From: an uncultured Saprospiraceae bacterium
GTDB taxonomy: Bacteria; Bacteroidota; Bacteroidia; Chitinophagales; Saprospiraceae
DNA: 64,000 bases
Reading direction: 5' to 3'
NCBI GenBank assembly: GCA_937872385.1
Contig: CALMSO010000027.1
Coordinates: 202,118 to 266,117 of the forward strand
The translations under genes and the position numbers were made by a program. The notes beneath the pieces were generated by a model. It worked only from the letters and a program-made list of their open reading frames with translations, did no database searches and was not told where the DNA came from. Numbering within the stretch: position 1 is the first letter of the stretch; every line of letters begins with the position of its first letter. Positions 29,681 through 38,098 of the stretch are shown one piece after another.

Positions 29681-30724
29681 TTACTCGATTTCGAGGTTCG
29701 GAAACAGCGTTTGGCTGCGGCCCGGCGGCACCACGCCGAGGTGTTTGTAAGCTTTTTCGGTGGCTTCGCGGCCGCGCGGCGTACGCTGGATGTAGCCTTC
29801 CATGATGAGAAATGGCTCGTGCACTTCCTCGATGGTGCCAGCTTCTTCGCCCACAGCGGTAGCGATGGTGCTGATGCCTACCGGGCCACCCTTGAATTTA
29901 TGAATGATTGTGGACAAAATTTTGTTGTCCATTTCGTCTAATCCGTGCTCGTCCACGTTGAGTGCAGCGAGTCCATATTTTGCAATTTCGGCTTCAATGG
30001 TGCCGTCGCCTTTGATTTGGGCAAAGTCGCGGATGCGGCGTAATAAGGCATTGGCAATACGCGGCGTACCTCGGCTACGGCGGGCTATTTCGTGTGCGCC
30101 TTCGGGCGTGATGGGCACTTTCAGGATGTCGGCTGAGCGATGAATGATGCCTTCCAAGGTTTTTACATCATAATAATCGAGATGGCAATTGATGCCAAAA
30201 CGAGCGCGCATCGGTGCGGTGAGCAAGCCCATGCGCGTGGTAGCGCCCACGAGTGTAAAAGGATGCAACGTAATTTGAATACTGCGTGCGCTGGGGCCGC
30301 TGTCAATCATTATATCAATGCGATAATCTTCCATTGCTGAGTAGAGGTACTCCTCCACGACGGTATTGAGCCGGTGAATTTCGTCAATAAATAGCACATC
30401 ACCTTCTTCCAGGTTGGTGAGCAGCCCGGCTAAGTCGCCCGGCTTTTCGAGCACGGGGCCGGAGGTCATTTTCAAATTGGCACCCAGTTCAATAGCAATA
30501 ATATGTGAGAGTGTCGTTTTGCCCAAGCCCGGTGGCCCATGCAGCAGCACATGGTCGAGCGCCTCGCCGCGTTGTTTGGCAGCCGCGATGAAAACGTGCA
30601 GGTTGTCTACAATTTTGGGCTGCCCGCTGAAATCCTGTAAGGCCTTGGGGCGCAGCGAGGTTTCCAATTGCTGTTCCTCCGGATTCAGATTCGACTCGCT
30701 CGGGTCTAATAATGGATTCATCAT
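29681..30724 (-). CDS. ruvB: Holliday junction branch-migration helicase RuvB
   Basis: It is the AAA+ motor of the RuvABC complex, which branch-migrates Holliday junctions in recombination repair. The 347-residue product has Walker [10 protein letters not shown] near residue 65, Walker [10 protein letters not shown], sensor 1 in LVGATTRMG and the arginine finger region PMRARFGI. A winged-helix DNA-binding domain ends the protein ([21 protein letters not shown]). The start [10 protein letters not shown] has two consecutive Mets. It is divergent from icd. No ruvA or ruvC is in the window, which is common in Bacteroidota, where ruv genes are scattered. Confidence 0.97.
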   Translation of the reverse strand: MMNPLLDPSESNLNPEEQQLETSLRPKALQDFSGQPKIVDNLHVFIAAAKQRGEALDHVLLHGPPGLGKTTLSHIIAIELGANLKMTSGPVLEKPGDLAGLLTNLEEGDVLFIDEIHRLNTVVEEYLYSAMEDYRIDIMIDSGPSARSIQITLHPFTLVGATTRMGLLTAPMRARFGINCHLDYYDVKTLEGIIHRSADILKVPITPEGAHEIARRSRGTPRIANALLRRIRDFAQIKGDGTIEAEIAKYGLAALNVDEHGLDEMDNKILSTIIHKFKGGPVGISTIATAVGEEAGTIEEVHEPFLIMEGYIQRTPRGREATEKAYKHLGVVPPGRSQTLFPNLEIE

Positions 30725-30903
30725 GAATGATTAACTTGCGGTTTTACAGCGTACTGTATCAGAAAAAACGGGCATCTAATGTTTTAAAATCGAGCTTTCA
30801 AGCCCTCATAAAACGAATAAATGCTTACTTTTACCAGCCATTAGCGAAAATTTATCTACACATTTTTTGTCAAACAAACAACCTAACAAAATACAACAAA
30901 AAA

Positions 30904-32148
30904 ATGAACGGAACAAAAGTAACGATTCAAAACGGCAAATTGGTAGTGCCAAATGACCCCATTATTCCTTTTATTGAAGGCGACGGTACGGGCCCCGATA
31001 TCTGGCGGGCTTCGGTACGCGTATTTGATGCAGCGGTAGAAAAAGCTTACGGCGGCACGCGCAAAATCCAGTGGCACGAAGTGCTGGCGGGCGAAAAGGC
31101 TTTCAATCAGACGGGTAGCTGGCTGCCGGATGCCACCGTGACTGATATTTCTGAATATTTGATTGCTATCAAAGGGCCTTTGACCACCCCGATAGGTGGC
31201 GGTATTCGCTCTTTGAATGTGGCTATTCGCCAATTGCTCGATCTCTATGCCTGTGTGCGGCCGGTGCGTTGGTTTACGGGGGTACCCAGCCCAGTGCGGC
31301 ATCCGGAGCAGGTGGATATGGTCATCTATCGGGAAAACACGGAAGATATTTACGCCGGGATTGATTTTGAAGCCGGTGGCGAAAAAGCTGTGAAAACAAT
31401 GGAGTTTTTGCAAGCTACTTTCCCGGATCAATTCAAAAAAATCCGCTTTGGCAGCGAAACGCCCAATGAAGTAGGCATAGGCATCAAACCAGTGAGCAAA
31501 ACAGGCACCCAGCGCTTAGTGCGCGCCGCCATTGAATATGCCATTCAGCAAAACCGCAAAAGCGTCACGCTGGTGCACAAGGGCAATATTATGAAATACA
31601 CCGAAGGCGCTTTTATGGAATGGGGCTACGACTTGGCGAAAAAAGAATACGGCGCAGTAGAACTCGACGGCGGCCCCTGGTGTACGATGCAAAACCCGAA
31701 TACGGGGCAGGAAATTATCATCAAAGATGCTATTGCCGACATTACCCTTCAGCAGGTGCTGACGCGCCCAGCGGAATTTGACGTCATTGCTACGCTCAAT
31801 CTCAACGGCGACTACCTCTCTGATGCGCTGGCGGCCCAAGTGGGCGGCATCGGCATTGCGCCAGGCGCCAATATCAACTATATCACTGGCCACGCTGTGT
31901 TTGAAGCTACGCACGGTACGGCACCTAAGTACGCCAATCAGGACAAAGTGAACCCCAGCTCGGTCATCCTCTCCGGTGTCATGATGCTCGAATACATGGG
32001 CTGGCAAGAAGCTGCCGACATGATTGTAAGCGGCATCGAAAAGAGCATTGCCGCCAAGCACGTAACCTACGACTTTGCCCGCCTGATGGACGGCGCAACC
32101 GAAATCAAGTGCTCGGAATTTGGTGACGAGATTATCAAAAATATGTAA
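30904..32148 (+). CDS. icd: NADP-type isocitrate dehydrogenase
   Basis: It oxidises and decarboxylates isocitrate to 2-oxoglutarate in the TCA cycle. The 414-residue product from ATG at 30904 begins [17 protein letters not shown] longer ORF reaches back to 30727, but those 59 codons look non-coding and lie in the promoter gap. Signatures are [12 protein letters not shown], the substrate/regulatory Ser loop [29 protein letters not shown], the catalytic [34 protein letters not shown] with the metal Asp residues, and HGTAPKYA of the cofactor site. Length and motifs match the E. coli Icd type. A strong terminator follows. Confidence 0.97.
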   Translation: MNGTKVTIQNGKLVVPNDPIIPFIEGDGTGPDIWRASVRVFDAAVEKAYGGTRKIQWHEVLAGEKAFNQTGSWLPDATVTDISEYLIAIKGPLTTPIGGGIRSLNVAIRQLLDLYACVRPVRWFTGVPSPVRHPEQVDMVIYRENTEDIYAGIDFEAGGEKAVKTMEFLQATFPDQFKKIRFGSETPNEVGIGIKPVSKTGTQRLVRAAIEYAIQQNRKSVTLVHKGNIMKYTEGAFMEWGYDLAKKEYGAVELDGGPWCTMQNPNTGQEIIIKDAIADITLQQVLTRPAEFDVIATLNLNGDYLSDALAAQVGGIGIAPGANINYITGHAVFEATHGTAPKYANQDKVNPSSVILSGVMMLEYMGWQEAADMIVSGIEKSIAAKHVTYDFARLMDGATEIKCSEFGDEIIKNM

Positions 32149-32175
32149 CTCCGAAGTACAATTTTTCTAAATGCG

Positions 32176-32210
32176 ACAAAGCCCTGGAGCAATACTCCGG
32201 GGCTTTGTTT
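32176..32210 (+). terminator. icd: Rho-independent terminator of icd
   Basis: ACAAAGCCC plus GGAG (32176-32189) pair with CTCC plus GGGCTTTGT (to 32208), followed by T residues. It lies 27 bases after the icd stop. Confidence 0.85.
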
Positions 32211-32307
32211 GTAAAAGTCTGTTTTTCAGGTATTTACAAAAAGTGAATCGGATTTCACAAAGCGTATTATAGCGCAAAAATGATGTCCGAGGGTTTTAAA
32301 AACAGCC

Positions 32308-33891
32308 TTAATTGCCACCAAACACATTGAAAGACAGCCCAACGAAAAAGCCCGTTTCATAGACCAAGCGGGTAGGCACGGCATTGACCGAAGAAATGAA
32401 CGTGTCGCCTTCGCGTAGCCCCTGCCCGAGACGCTCCACGCGCGACCCCATCAGCCCGGTGCTCAGCACCACCCGATCGGAATTGCCAATGATGAGGCTT
32501 GGCCCCAAGAAGAAAGAGGCCGATTGTCCTGCATTACCACCTGTGATGGGCAAACCAATGCCAAAAGAGCCGCCGAGCGTAGCATTTTTGCGGCTTTGGC
32601 TATAAAAATGAAAAAACGAGGAAATCACCGGATAGAAGCTGTCTTTGGTTTCGCCAAAAATGACATTATCGCGGGTAAAATAATCGAGTGGACGATTAAA
32701 AAACTGCCCAAAAGCCACGCCAATACTGGCATTGACCTTAAAACCGCCGATAACGGGTACCTCAATGGGGGCCATTTGTAAGGCTGGTACCGGCTGGTCG
32801 CCAGTGGCTGTGCCGGGCGTAAACCGGATGTTGAAAGTCATATTGTCGCCTTTGGCCGGAGCGCGGTAGCTTTTGTCGAACGGATTGGAAAGTAGCGCTT
32901 CGTATTCGCGCCAGAGCCTGGCAAGCTGCAGGGCATCTGTATCGGGCATAGCGGCAATGAGGCCGCCGAGGCTGTCTTCAAAAGTCGTGTAATCGCTATC
33001 CTGCGCTTCTACCTGATCGTAGGTCTGCACTACCGGCATTACAAAAAGCGTGTTCACAACGGGCTTGCCAGTGAAGGTGTTACTCATAGATTCCCTGAGG
33101 TTGTTCATTTTGGCAATTTCCCGGCGGTACTTATTGTGCTCGGCGCGTACTTCGTCAAATTTGGTGCTTAGCTGGCGGCGCACATTGCCCTTTTCTAAGA
33201 GGTATTCGAGGTTGACGTCCGCGTCGTTTTCTACACTTAGCACTTTGCGCATATATTCGCGGGTCATTTTCTTGATTTTGTCCGGTGGCAGCGAGGGGTC
33301 GCGTTTGATGTTTTCAATTTCCTGCAATACAAAAGCGTTGATTTGATGCACTTCGGTGAGCGACTGTACTTCTCGGCGTTTTTGTGTGATGGTTTCATCA
33401 ATTTCCTGAACGCGCTTGAGCGAAGTGCCAAACTCTTCCACCCAGCGATTGAGCTGATCGTATTCTTGCCTGCCAATGCCCAATGAAGCATCGTAAGGGC
33501 GGGGCTCACCGCGGCCGTCTTCTGTGCCGGCGAGGTTGAATTTGCTGTCGCCAATGCCCCTTTGCCCACCGGAGCCGAGCGCCAAAAAGTTCATGGAGTT
33601 TTGGCCCAAAGTTGGAAACATCTGCGCAATCGAGCCACCCGAAGCACTGGAAGGCAACCGGATTTCCCGGTTTTCTACTTCAATGACCACATCATAGACG
33701 TAGTTGTTGTAGTTTTCAATGTGTAAAATGACATTGCTGCCGCGGCGCACGTACGGCCGATCCACCCGCTGGCTATCTATGACATAACGCGGCGTTTGGG
33801 TTTGCATATCATAATATACGTGCAGGTCTTGCGCCTGAAGCGCGGCGGTGGTGCATAAGCAGCTGAGACAAAAGATGAACAATGGTTTCAT
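32308..33891 (-). CDS. Unrecognised secreted protein with coiled coil and beta-rich C-terminus
   Basis: The 527-residue product has a signal peptide ending AALQAQ (about residue 20). The N-terminal ~120 residues are beta-rich (NVILHIENYNNYVYDVVIEVENREIRLP). About residues 140-280 are charged and helical with heptad-like spacing, a likely coiled coil. The last ~150 residues show alternating hydrophobic strands (GFKVNASIGVAFGQFF, SFGIGLPITGG, VYETGFFVGLSFNVFGGN), consistent with a small outer-membrane barrel or strands docking in the membrane. I do not recognise a family. It may be an envelope protein spanning periplasm to outer membrane. It has its own promoter and no operon partner. Confidence 0.65.
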   Translation of the reverse strand: MKPLFIFCLSCLCTTAALQAQDLHVYYDMQTQTPRYVIDSQRVDRPYVRRGSNVILHIENYNNYVYDVVIEVENREIRLPSSASGGSIAQMFPTLGQNSMNFLALGSGGQRGIGDSKFNLAGTEDGRGEPRPYDASLGIGRQEYDQLNRWVEEFGTSLKRVQEIDETITQKRREVQSLTEVHQINAFVLQEIENIKRDPSLPPDKIKKMTREYMRKVLSVENDADVNLEYLLEKGNVRRQLSTKFDEVRAEHNKYRREIAKMNNLRESMSNTFTGKPVVNTLFVMPVVQTYDQVEAQDSDYTTFEDSLGGLIAAMPDTDALQLARLWREYEALLSNPFDKSYRAPAKGDNMTFNIRFTPGTATGDQPVPALQMAPIEVPVIGGFKVNASIGVAFGQFFNRPLDYFTRDNVIFGETKDSFYPVISSFFHFYSQSRKNATLGGSFGIGLPITGGNAGQSASFFLGPSLIIGNSDRVVLSTGLMGSRVERLGQGLREGDTFISSVNAVPTRLVYETGFFVGLSFNVFGGN

Positions 33892-33995
33892 GCGGTGTTG
33901 TGTTTTTTTTTACAAAAAGCTGGTTACCAGTGTGGTGCAAGGTGGGGAGGGCATGGTTTTTGCGTATTTTTACTATAAATTCGACAAGCGCTATA

Positions 33996-34025
33996 CAAAT
34001 ATAGTACGAAATATGTGTTTTCCAA
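33996..34025 (-). promoter_or_regulatory. Bacteroidota-type promoter for the 32.3-33.9 kb gene
   Basis: On the minus strand TTG (34025 to 34023), a 19-base spacer and TATATTTG (34003 to 33996) match TTG-N19-TAnnTTTG exactly. It lies about 105 bases upstream of the start codon. Confidence 0.65.
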
Positions 34026-34073
34026 TCAATTCGCAATAGTTTCTTGCGGATCCAGGTGCGGCGAGCGTAGATG

Positions 34074-34114
34074 AAAAAACCGGAACGCCTGCGGCAGGTA
34101 GCATTCCGGTTTTT
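34074..34114. terminator. Hairpin terminator at the edge of the cassette array
   Basis: AAAAACCGGAA pairs with TTCCGGTTTTT around a GC-rich loop. It has T-runs on both sides, and no gene ends within 200 bases except the last cassette gene, whose stop is about 300 bases away. It may terminate transcripts leaving the cassette array on the minus strand. The rest of 33892-34412 holds no gene. Confidence 0.65.
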
Positions 34115-34325
34115 GGCAGCGGATTTTTTTTATTATAAAATGGCTTTGTTAAAAGTAGGTGGACATTGTAATACCTTGTTATCTTGAGGTCAAAGATGTA
34201 AGCATATCCAAACTACAGGAGAATGCTGCTTTAATGTTTAACAAAAAAGTTACGAACAACATTTTAAAGCATTTCTAATTGACCATTAAGTAATGGGACA
34301 TTGTTATTTGTTAATTGAAATAGCC

Positions 34326-34332
34326 GTTGTGC
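34326..34332. repeat. Possible degraded attC half-site at the array end
   Basis: GTTGTGC here, read on the minus strand as GCACAACGGCTATTTC, resembles the opening of the attC at 36332-36466 (GCACAACAGTAGTTTGG). No matching second arm is visible at the expected ~132 bases, and it is not complementary to the start of the serine-hydrolase cassette (GTTAGTTGCC). It is probably a truncated or mismatched attC marking the decayed end of the array. Confidence 0.3.
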
Positions 34333-34412
34333 GTTTGATAATCAGTTGTTTACTCGTTTTTTATCGAAAATAATTATGTCCGGGTAATTAAGACAAATAA
34401 ACATTACAGCCA

Positions 34413-35594
34413 TTAATTCTTCTCGTCATAGGGAATGTAGTTTTGCCACCGCCAAGGTGTAAAAGTGTCGCCAATTGAATAAGCTAATAATTCTTTAAAA
34501 ATGCTTTCTCCATTGTCGTTATTTGTCATAATTAGGATGGCAATTTTTTTGTCAGGAAAACAAATTGAATAATGTCCCCAGCCATCATCGTGTCCTTCTT
34601 TGAAAAATGCTCTGCCATAAGGCGTTTTGAAAACCCCAACTCCTAAGCCATAACCTAATTGTATATTGTCATTATCTGTACTATCAATTTTTGCAAGTGG
34701 CCCGAATTGGCTTCTTGATTTAATGCTGACTTGCGTATTTGTCATGGTTTTAAAACTTTTTTTTGAAAGCCCATTGTTACGTATTAAAGCTGTATAAAAT
34801 TTTGTGAAGTCCTCCAGCGTTGTACTCATAGAACCTCCTGCACTTGCTTCTTTCCATTTCATTAGTTCGTATGGTTCGCCTTTTTCGTTGTGTCCATAAC
34901 AAATATTTGCGTCAAAACGGGGTTGCCAAACTTGGCTTGTATTTGTCATACCCAGAGGTTTAAAAACGCTTTCTTGTGAAATAGTTTCATAGTCTTTTCC
35001 TGTTACCTGTTCAATGACAAATTGCAGAAGGTAAAGTCCTTCGCCTGAATAGCTGTAACGAGTGCCCGGGTCAAACTTAAATTTTAGTTTCTTGTCTGCT
35101 TCAAACCAACGCCAATTGGGAAAACCTGTTGTATGTGTTAGGCACATACGAGCTGTTATTTTTTTATAGCGGTCATCATTTTTTAAGTCTTCATAACCTC
35201 TGTTCCAACCATTTATTTTATAATCTGGCAAAGGTTTACTTAAATATTCTACAAGTGGTTTGTCAAGGTCAATAACCTTTTCTTGAACAAATTGCATTGC
35301 AATGTAGGCAAACACCATTTTGGCAAAAGACGCTCCATACAGAACGGATGATTGTTGAAAGGGTATATTCTTATGCACATGCGCAAGTCCATAAGTTTTA
35401 CTAAATATTGGTTTGTTGTGGTTAAAAACTGAAATAGCGATACCCGAAACATTTGCAGTTTTCATTAGGTGCTCAATTTTTGCATCTAAACTGTCGGCTG
35501 AAATTTTAGTACCGTCAATTCTTTTGATGGTCTGTCCAAAAGTTAGCGTTGTAAGTGAACCCCAAATTGTCGCAAGTAAGATGTAATGATTCAT
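34413..35594 (-). CDS. Cassette gene: serine hydrolase of the beta-lactamase class C / PBP4-like family
   Basis: The 393-residue product has a signal peptide ending TFGQT (about residue 21). The family catalytic motifs are SxxK at Ser89-Phe-Ala-Lys92 (YGASFAKM), the YxN-equivalent YSYSGEG near residue 182 (Gly replacing Asn, a known variant) and a GHDDGWG box matching HxG. It is probably a periplasmic or surface esterase, peptidase or amidase. Despite the fold it need not hydrolyse beta-lactam drugs. Codon use is AT-rich, unlike the flanking chromosomal genes, in keeping with a mobile cassette. The start lies 39 bases after the cassette boundary at 35633. Confidence 0.9.
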   Translation of the reverse strand: MNHYILLATIWGSLTTLTFGQTIKRIDGTKISADSLDAKIEHLMKTANVSGIAISVFNHNKPIFSKTYGLAHVHKNIPFQQSSVLYGASFAKMVFAYIAMQFVQEKVIDLDKPLVEYLSKPLPDYKINGWNRGYEDLKNDDRYKKITARMCLTHTTGFPNWRWFEADKKLKFKFDPGTRYSYSGEGLYLLQFVIEQVTGKDYETISQESVFKPLGMTNTSQVWQPRFDANICYGHNEKGEPYELMKWKEASAGGSMSTTLEDFTKFYTALIRNNGLSKKSFKTMTNTQVSIKSRSQFGPLAKIDSTDNDNIQLGYGLGVGVFKTPYGRAFFKEGHDDGWGHYSICFPDKKIAILIMTNNDNGESIFKELLAYSIGDTFTPWRWQNYIPYDEKN

Positions 35595-35627
35595 AATTGT
35601 TTACTATCTGGTGAGGTCTTTAATGGC

Positions 35628-35761
35628 AACTAACGTTTTGGCGGCTTGGCGCAGTGGCGGATTTCGGAGCACAAAATTGTCAATCCAGCACTAAAGTTAA
35701 ATTGAAAACTAAACTAACACTTTAAACTGTACCCAGCAATTTTGCATATATTTTGTTAGCG
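35628..35761. repeat. attC-like site 1 (membrane-protein cassette)
   Basis: 134 bases bounded by AACTAAC (35628-35634) and GTTAGCG (35755-35761). The arm GTTTTGGCGGCTTGGCGCAG (35635-35654) is shared with the other sites, but the opposite arm is degenerate. On the minus strand the opening TGCCGCTAAC is the exact reverse complement of the first ten bases of the same cassette (GTTAGCGGCA at 36338-36329). Confidence 0.75.
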
Positions 35762-35775
35762 GCATAGTCAATTTC

Positions 35776-36264
35776 TTATGTCGAAGGTGTTGTCAAACTA
35801 TTAGTATGCTTTACTACTTTATATAGCATTATAAAATTCGTTATTGCCAATAATATCATCGGTATCTTTCTATAAATTAAATCAGTTGATATAAGCCGTT
35901 CAATTAATTCCAGAGAAAATCTTTTGTCAAGTTCGATTTGAATAGGTATTTGAATTGTTATAGTTGAAACCACGGCTATCAACTTAAAAAGTAGTGCTAG
36001 TCCAACCAACCACTTGCTTATTATCATCGGTCGAAACCAAAACAATAAAATCAGTGGGATGAAGGTTAAGAAAGTGGGAACAACAAAGAAGGGAATGATG
36101 AGCGAGCTGTCAACTTGATGAAATTTAGGAAATTCATTTGCGCCTACCCAACGCCATGTGGGGTAACCCACAAAGGAATTTACCATACTCCCACCGAAAG
36201 CATAGAAAGCTAATAGAATATAGACCGCGAATACAATACTTGAAATCTTGTTGTTATTTGTCAT
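35776..36264 (-). CDS. Cassette gene: small four-helix membrane protein, unrecognised
   Basis: The 162-residue product has four hydrophobic segments at about residues 10-32, 50-75, 82-104 and 135-152 by eye, so it is an inner-membrane protein. Between the first two lies a conserved-looking TWRWVGANEFP stretch. No family is recognised. The first hydrophobic segment could be a signal anchor. The gene fills the 704-base cassette 35634-36337: its start is 73 bases after the boundary and its stop just before the attC-like site. AT-rich composition matches the neighbouring cassettes. It has no visible promoter of its own. Confidence 0.8.
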   Translation of the reverse strand: MTNNNKISSIVFAVYILLAFYAFGGSMVNSFVGYPTWRWVGANEFPKFHQVDSSLIIPFFVVPTFLTFIPLILLFWFRPMIISKWLVGLALLFKLIAVVSTITIQIPIQIELDKRFSLELIERLISTDLIYRKIPMILLAITNFIMLYKVVKHTNSLTTPST

Positions 36265-36331
36265 TTTATAATTTTTTAATTTTAATCATGCTATGTATAA
36301 TTCTTTGTCTCAGTGCTAACGTCTGACTTGC

Positions 36332-36466
36332 CGCTAACGTTTTCGGGCTTTGCGTTCGGGCGGGGCTTTTCAGCACTACCGTCATTTGGAAAACTGCACT
36401 TCAATTATACGAAAAAACTGTTAACCGAAGCACTGCACCCGCTATTACGCCAAACTACTGTTGTGC
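36332..36466. repeat. attC-like site 2 (DUF4303 cassette)
   Basis: 135 bases bounded by CGCTAAC (36332-36338) and GTTGTGC (36460-36466). The inner arms are a G-rich stretch (CGGGCGGGGC) on one side and CGCCAAAC on the other. The reverse-strand opening CGCACAAC agrees with the cassette start GTTATGCGGC except for one core base. A second GCTAAC lies just outside at 36315-36320. Confidence 0.75.
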
Positions 36467-36473
36467 GTTCGGC

Positions 36474-37025
36474 TTATTGACCCCAAGTTTTCATCCAAGT
36501 TAAGTATTCAGTTTTATATTCATTTTCGTTAAGTCGCTCAACTATTTTTTTTAAGTCTTTCGCCTCAAATTCATAGTCAGAAACAGTAAAAATTAGAAAA
36601 ATATCTTTACCTACAATATTTTTGAAGAAATTCTCATTTTTTAATTTTTCTAAAACGTTAATGCAAGTTTCATAAAGTTCGCTTTGAAACTTTAAACACC
36701 ATTCTTCATTATATTCGTCATTTTCTAGAAATTCATTTTCGTCAAGCTCTGCTCTTAATTGCGTACAGATGTCATCAAACTCATTGTCTGCGCCTTCCGC
36801 TTCGTATTTCCATGCAGCGGGTTCAAACTTGTGATATATCAAATCATTTTGGTCAACAGTTGTCAGATGTTTTAAAGTGTTTGTTGAAGGACATACAGTC
36901 ATTGCATCTCCATCACTATAAAGTGCAAATCCATAAATTTCATCAGCACCATATTTTTCAAACATTTCGATAAATGCTTTTTTGGTTGCGTCTTCTATAT
37001 TTTGTCTTAAATTTTCAAAATTCAT
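36474..37025 (-). CDS. Cassette gene: DUF4303 family protein
   Basis: The 183-residue product starts at ATG 37025 (MNFENLRQNIEDATKKAF). An upstream in-frame ATG would run back into the attC-like site, so it is unlikely. The segment IYGFALYSDGDAMTVCPSTNT followed by an acidic middle (EYNEEWCLKFQSELYETCINVL) is typical of DUF4303, a small soluble alpha/beta family of unknown function often found near toxin/immunity and nuclease genes. The product is strongly acidic and has no signal or membrane segment. It occupies the 747-base cassette 36338-37084, and its stop lies seven bases from the core site. An immunity-like role is a possibility only. Confidence 0.85.
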   Translation of the reverse strand: MNFENLRQNIEDATKKAFIEMFEKYGADEIYGFALYSDGDAMTVCPSTNTLKHLTTVDQNDLIYHKFEPAAWKYEAEGADNEFDDICTQLRAELDENEFLENDEYNEEWCLKFQSELYETCINVLEKLKNENFFKNIVGKDIFLIFTVSDYEFEAKDLKKIVERLNENEYKTEYLTWMKTWGQ

Positions 37026-37078
37026 ATTATAATTTTTTATATTTTTTTTGTCAATCGTTGCAGTTAGAGAAAGCTGCC

Positions 37079-37210
37079 GCATAACGGTTTGGCGCTTGGC
37101 GAAGGTGGCGATTTCGAAGCACTAAACTGTCAACCTGCACTGAAGCTGAATAGGAGCACAAACCTTCAATTAACCACGTCACCGCCACTTGCGGCAAACG
37201 GCTGTTATAG
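37079..37210. repeat. attC-like site 3 (DUF1648 cassette)
   Basis: 132 bases bounded by GCATAAC (37079-37085) and GTTATAG (37204-37210). The arm GGTTTGGCGCTTGGCG is opposed by CGCCACTTGCGGCAAACGGC near the other end. On the minus strand the opening AGGCTATAAC matches the reverse complement of the cassette start GTTATAGCCA at nine of ten bases. This is the cleanest palindrome of the set. Confidence 0.85.
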
Positions 37211-37229
37211 CCTGTGCTTTGTATTCTCG

Positions 37230-37730
37230 TCATTTTTTTGGTTTGAGTGTTTTGATTAGGTAATAAGTCATTGGAATAAAAATCAACCCCATTGTCAAGG
37301 GTAAAAACCAAATACCAAGTCCACCCGCTTCTCCGTTTGCATTTTGAATTGTCTTGAAAGCAATTAGTCCGAAAATAACAACAATGTTAAGTTTCAAATA
37401 TCTAATCATCCTTGTGGCATTTGTATATTGTCTTAATGCGTTGTCTTTTGTTATGTTGGTCGGATAATTAAAAATGTGAGGAAACTTATTTAAGATTGTC
37501 AATCCAATGAATAGAACTGTTGCGATTAGAGGTAAAGTCAAAATAGTTGCCTTTCTACCAAATCCGTCTGCTTGCCCTGATCCATTATAATGTATCGGAA
37601 TAGTGTCAGGTAAGTTTGCATAGTTTGTAATTGTCAAACCCCAAAGAGAAATAATTAAAAGCCAACCAATAATTTCAAATATTTTGTCGGCTGTGCTAAG
37701 TTCTAATTTTATTTTTGGTCTTTCTGTCAT
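37230..37730 (-). CDS. Cassette gene: DUF1648 domain membrane protein
   Basis: The 166-residue product opens with a hydrophobic segment (IIGWLLIISLWGLTI) and the DUF1648 signature LPDTIPIHYNGSGQADGFGRKATI. Three more hydrophobic segments follow, ending in a basic tail. DUF1648 proteins are small inner-membrane proteins, including relatives of the immunity protein SdpI and of membrane regulators. The exact function here is unknown. The gene fills the 690-base cassette 37085-37774 and begins 44 bases after its boundary. AT-rich codons match the other cassettes. Confidence 0.88.
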   Translation of the reverse strand: MTERPKIKLELSTADKIFEIIGWLLIISLWGLTITNYANLPDTIPIHYNGSGQADGFGRKATILTLPLIATVLFIGLTILNKFPHIFNYPTNITKDNALRQYTNATRMIRYLKLNIVVIFGLIAFKTIQNANGEAGGLGIWFLPLTMGLIFIPMTYYLIKTLKPKK

Positions 37731-37768
37731 TGTCGTTTAAATTTCTCGTTGTCGTCTTTTAGCATTGG

Positions 37769-37921
37769 CTATAACGGCAGCAGGGCTGACGCAGTTTTTG
37801 AAAAATTCCGCGCAGCGGAAAAAATTTTTCAAAAATTGACGTCAGTCCGGTGTTGTACGATGGTGCCGAGCGTAGCGAGGCGCCGAGTGCAGCACCGGCG
37901 TCAGCCCTGCTGCCGTTGTTC
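37769..37921. repeat. attC-like site of the ORF-less mini-cassette
   Basis: 153 bases bounded by CTATAAC (37769-37775) and GTTGTTC (37915-37921). The outer arms GGCAGCAGGGCTGACGC and GCGTCAGCCCTGCTGCC are a perfect inverted pair, longer and better paired than in the other sites. Two further internal hairpins (AAAAATTCCGC... and GGTGCCGAGCG...) lie between them. Its right 63 bases recur at locus 2. Confidence 0.75.
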
Positions 37922-37954
37922 AAGATGCCGAGCGCAGCGAGGTATCTTGAACAA
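37775..37954 (-). mobile_element. ORF-less mini-cassette
   Basis: A 180-base cassette between two core sites with no ORF. It is nearly all attC, plus a 41-base lead formed by the inverted pair GTTGTTCAAGAT / ATCTTGAACAAC around GCCGAGCGCAGCGAGG. The 12-base match between cassette start and attC opening is perfect. A truncated copy occurs at 44229-44325. Confidence 0.7.
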
Positions 37955-38080
37955 CGTTTTGCCGCTTGGCGAAGGGCGGGTTTTCTAGCACTGAACTTCG
38001 TAGAAAGCACTAAACTTGGATTTAGCACTTCACTTTCAAAGAAGCACAAAACCCCGCCTTTTGCCAAACGGCTGTTAGCA
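37949..38080. repeat. attC-like site 4 (HD hydrolase cassette)
   Basis: 132 bases bounded by GAACAAC (37949-37955) and GTTAGCA (38074-38080). Arms GTTTTGCCGCTTGGCG with GGGCGGG and CCCCGCC with TTGCCAAACGGC oppose each other. On the minus strand the opening TTCTGCTAAC is the exact reverse complement of the cassette start GTTAGCAGAA at 38680-38671. Confidence 0.85.
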
Positions 38081-38098
38081 GAAGTGCTTATTTCTCAG

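Noticed and set aside
30727..30903. N-terminal extension of isocitrate dehydrogenase
   Set aside because: The 59 extra codons lie in the divergent promoter gap and do not match the family. The ATG at 30904 gives the normal N-terminus.
37769..37921. Long inverted repeat read as a MITE or transposon end
   Set aside because: No target-site duplication or transposase is seen, and its ends coincide with cassette core sites, so an attC explanation fits better.
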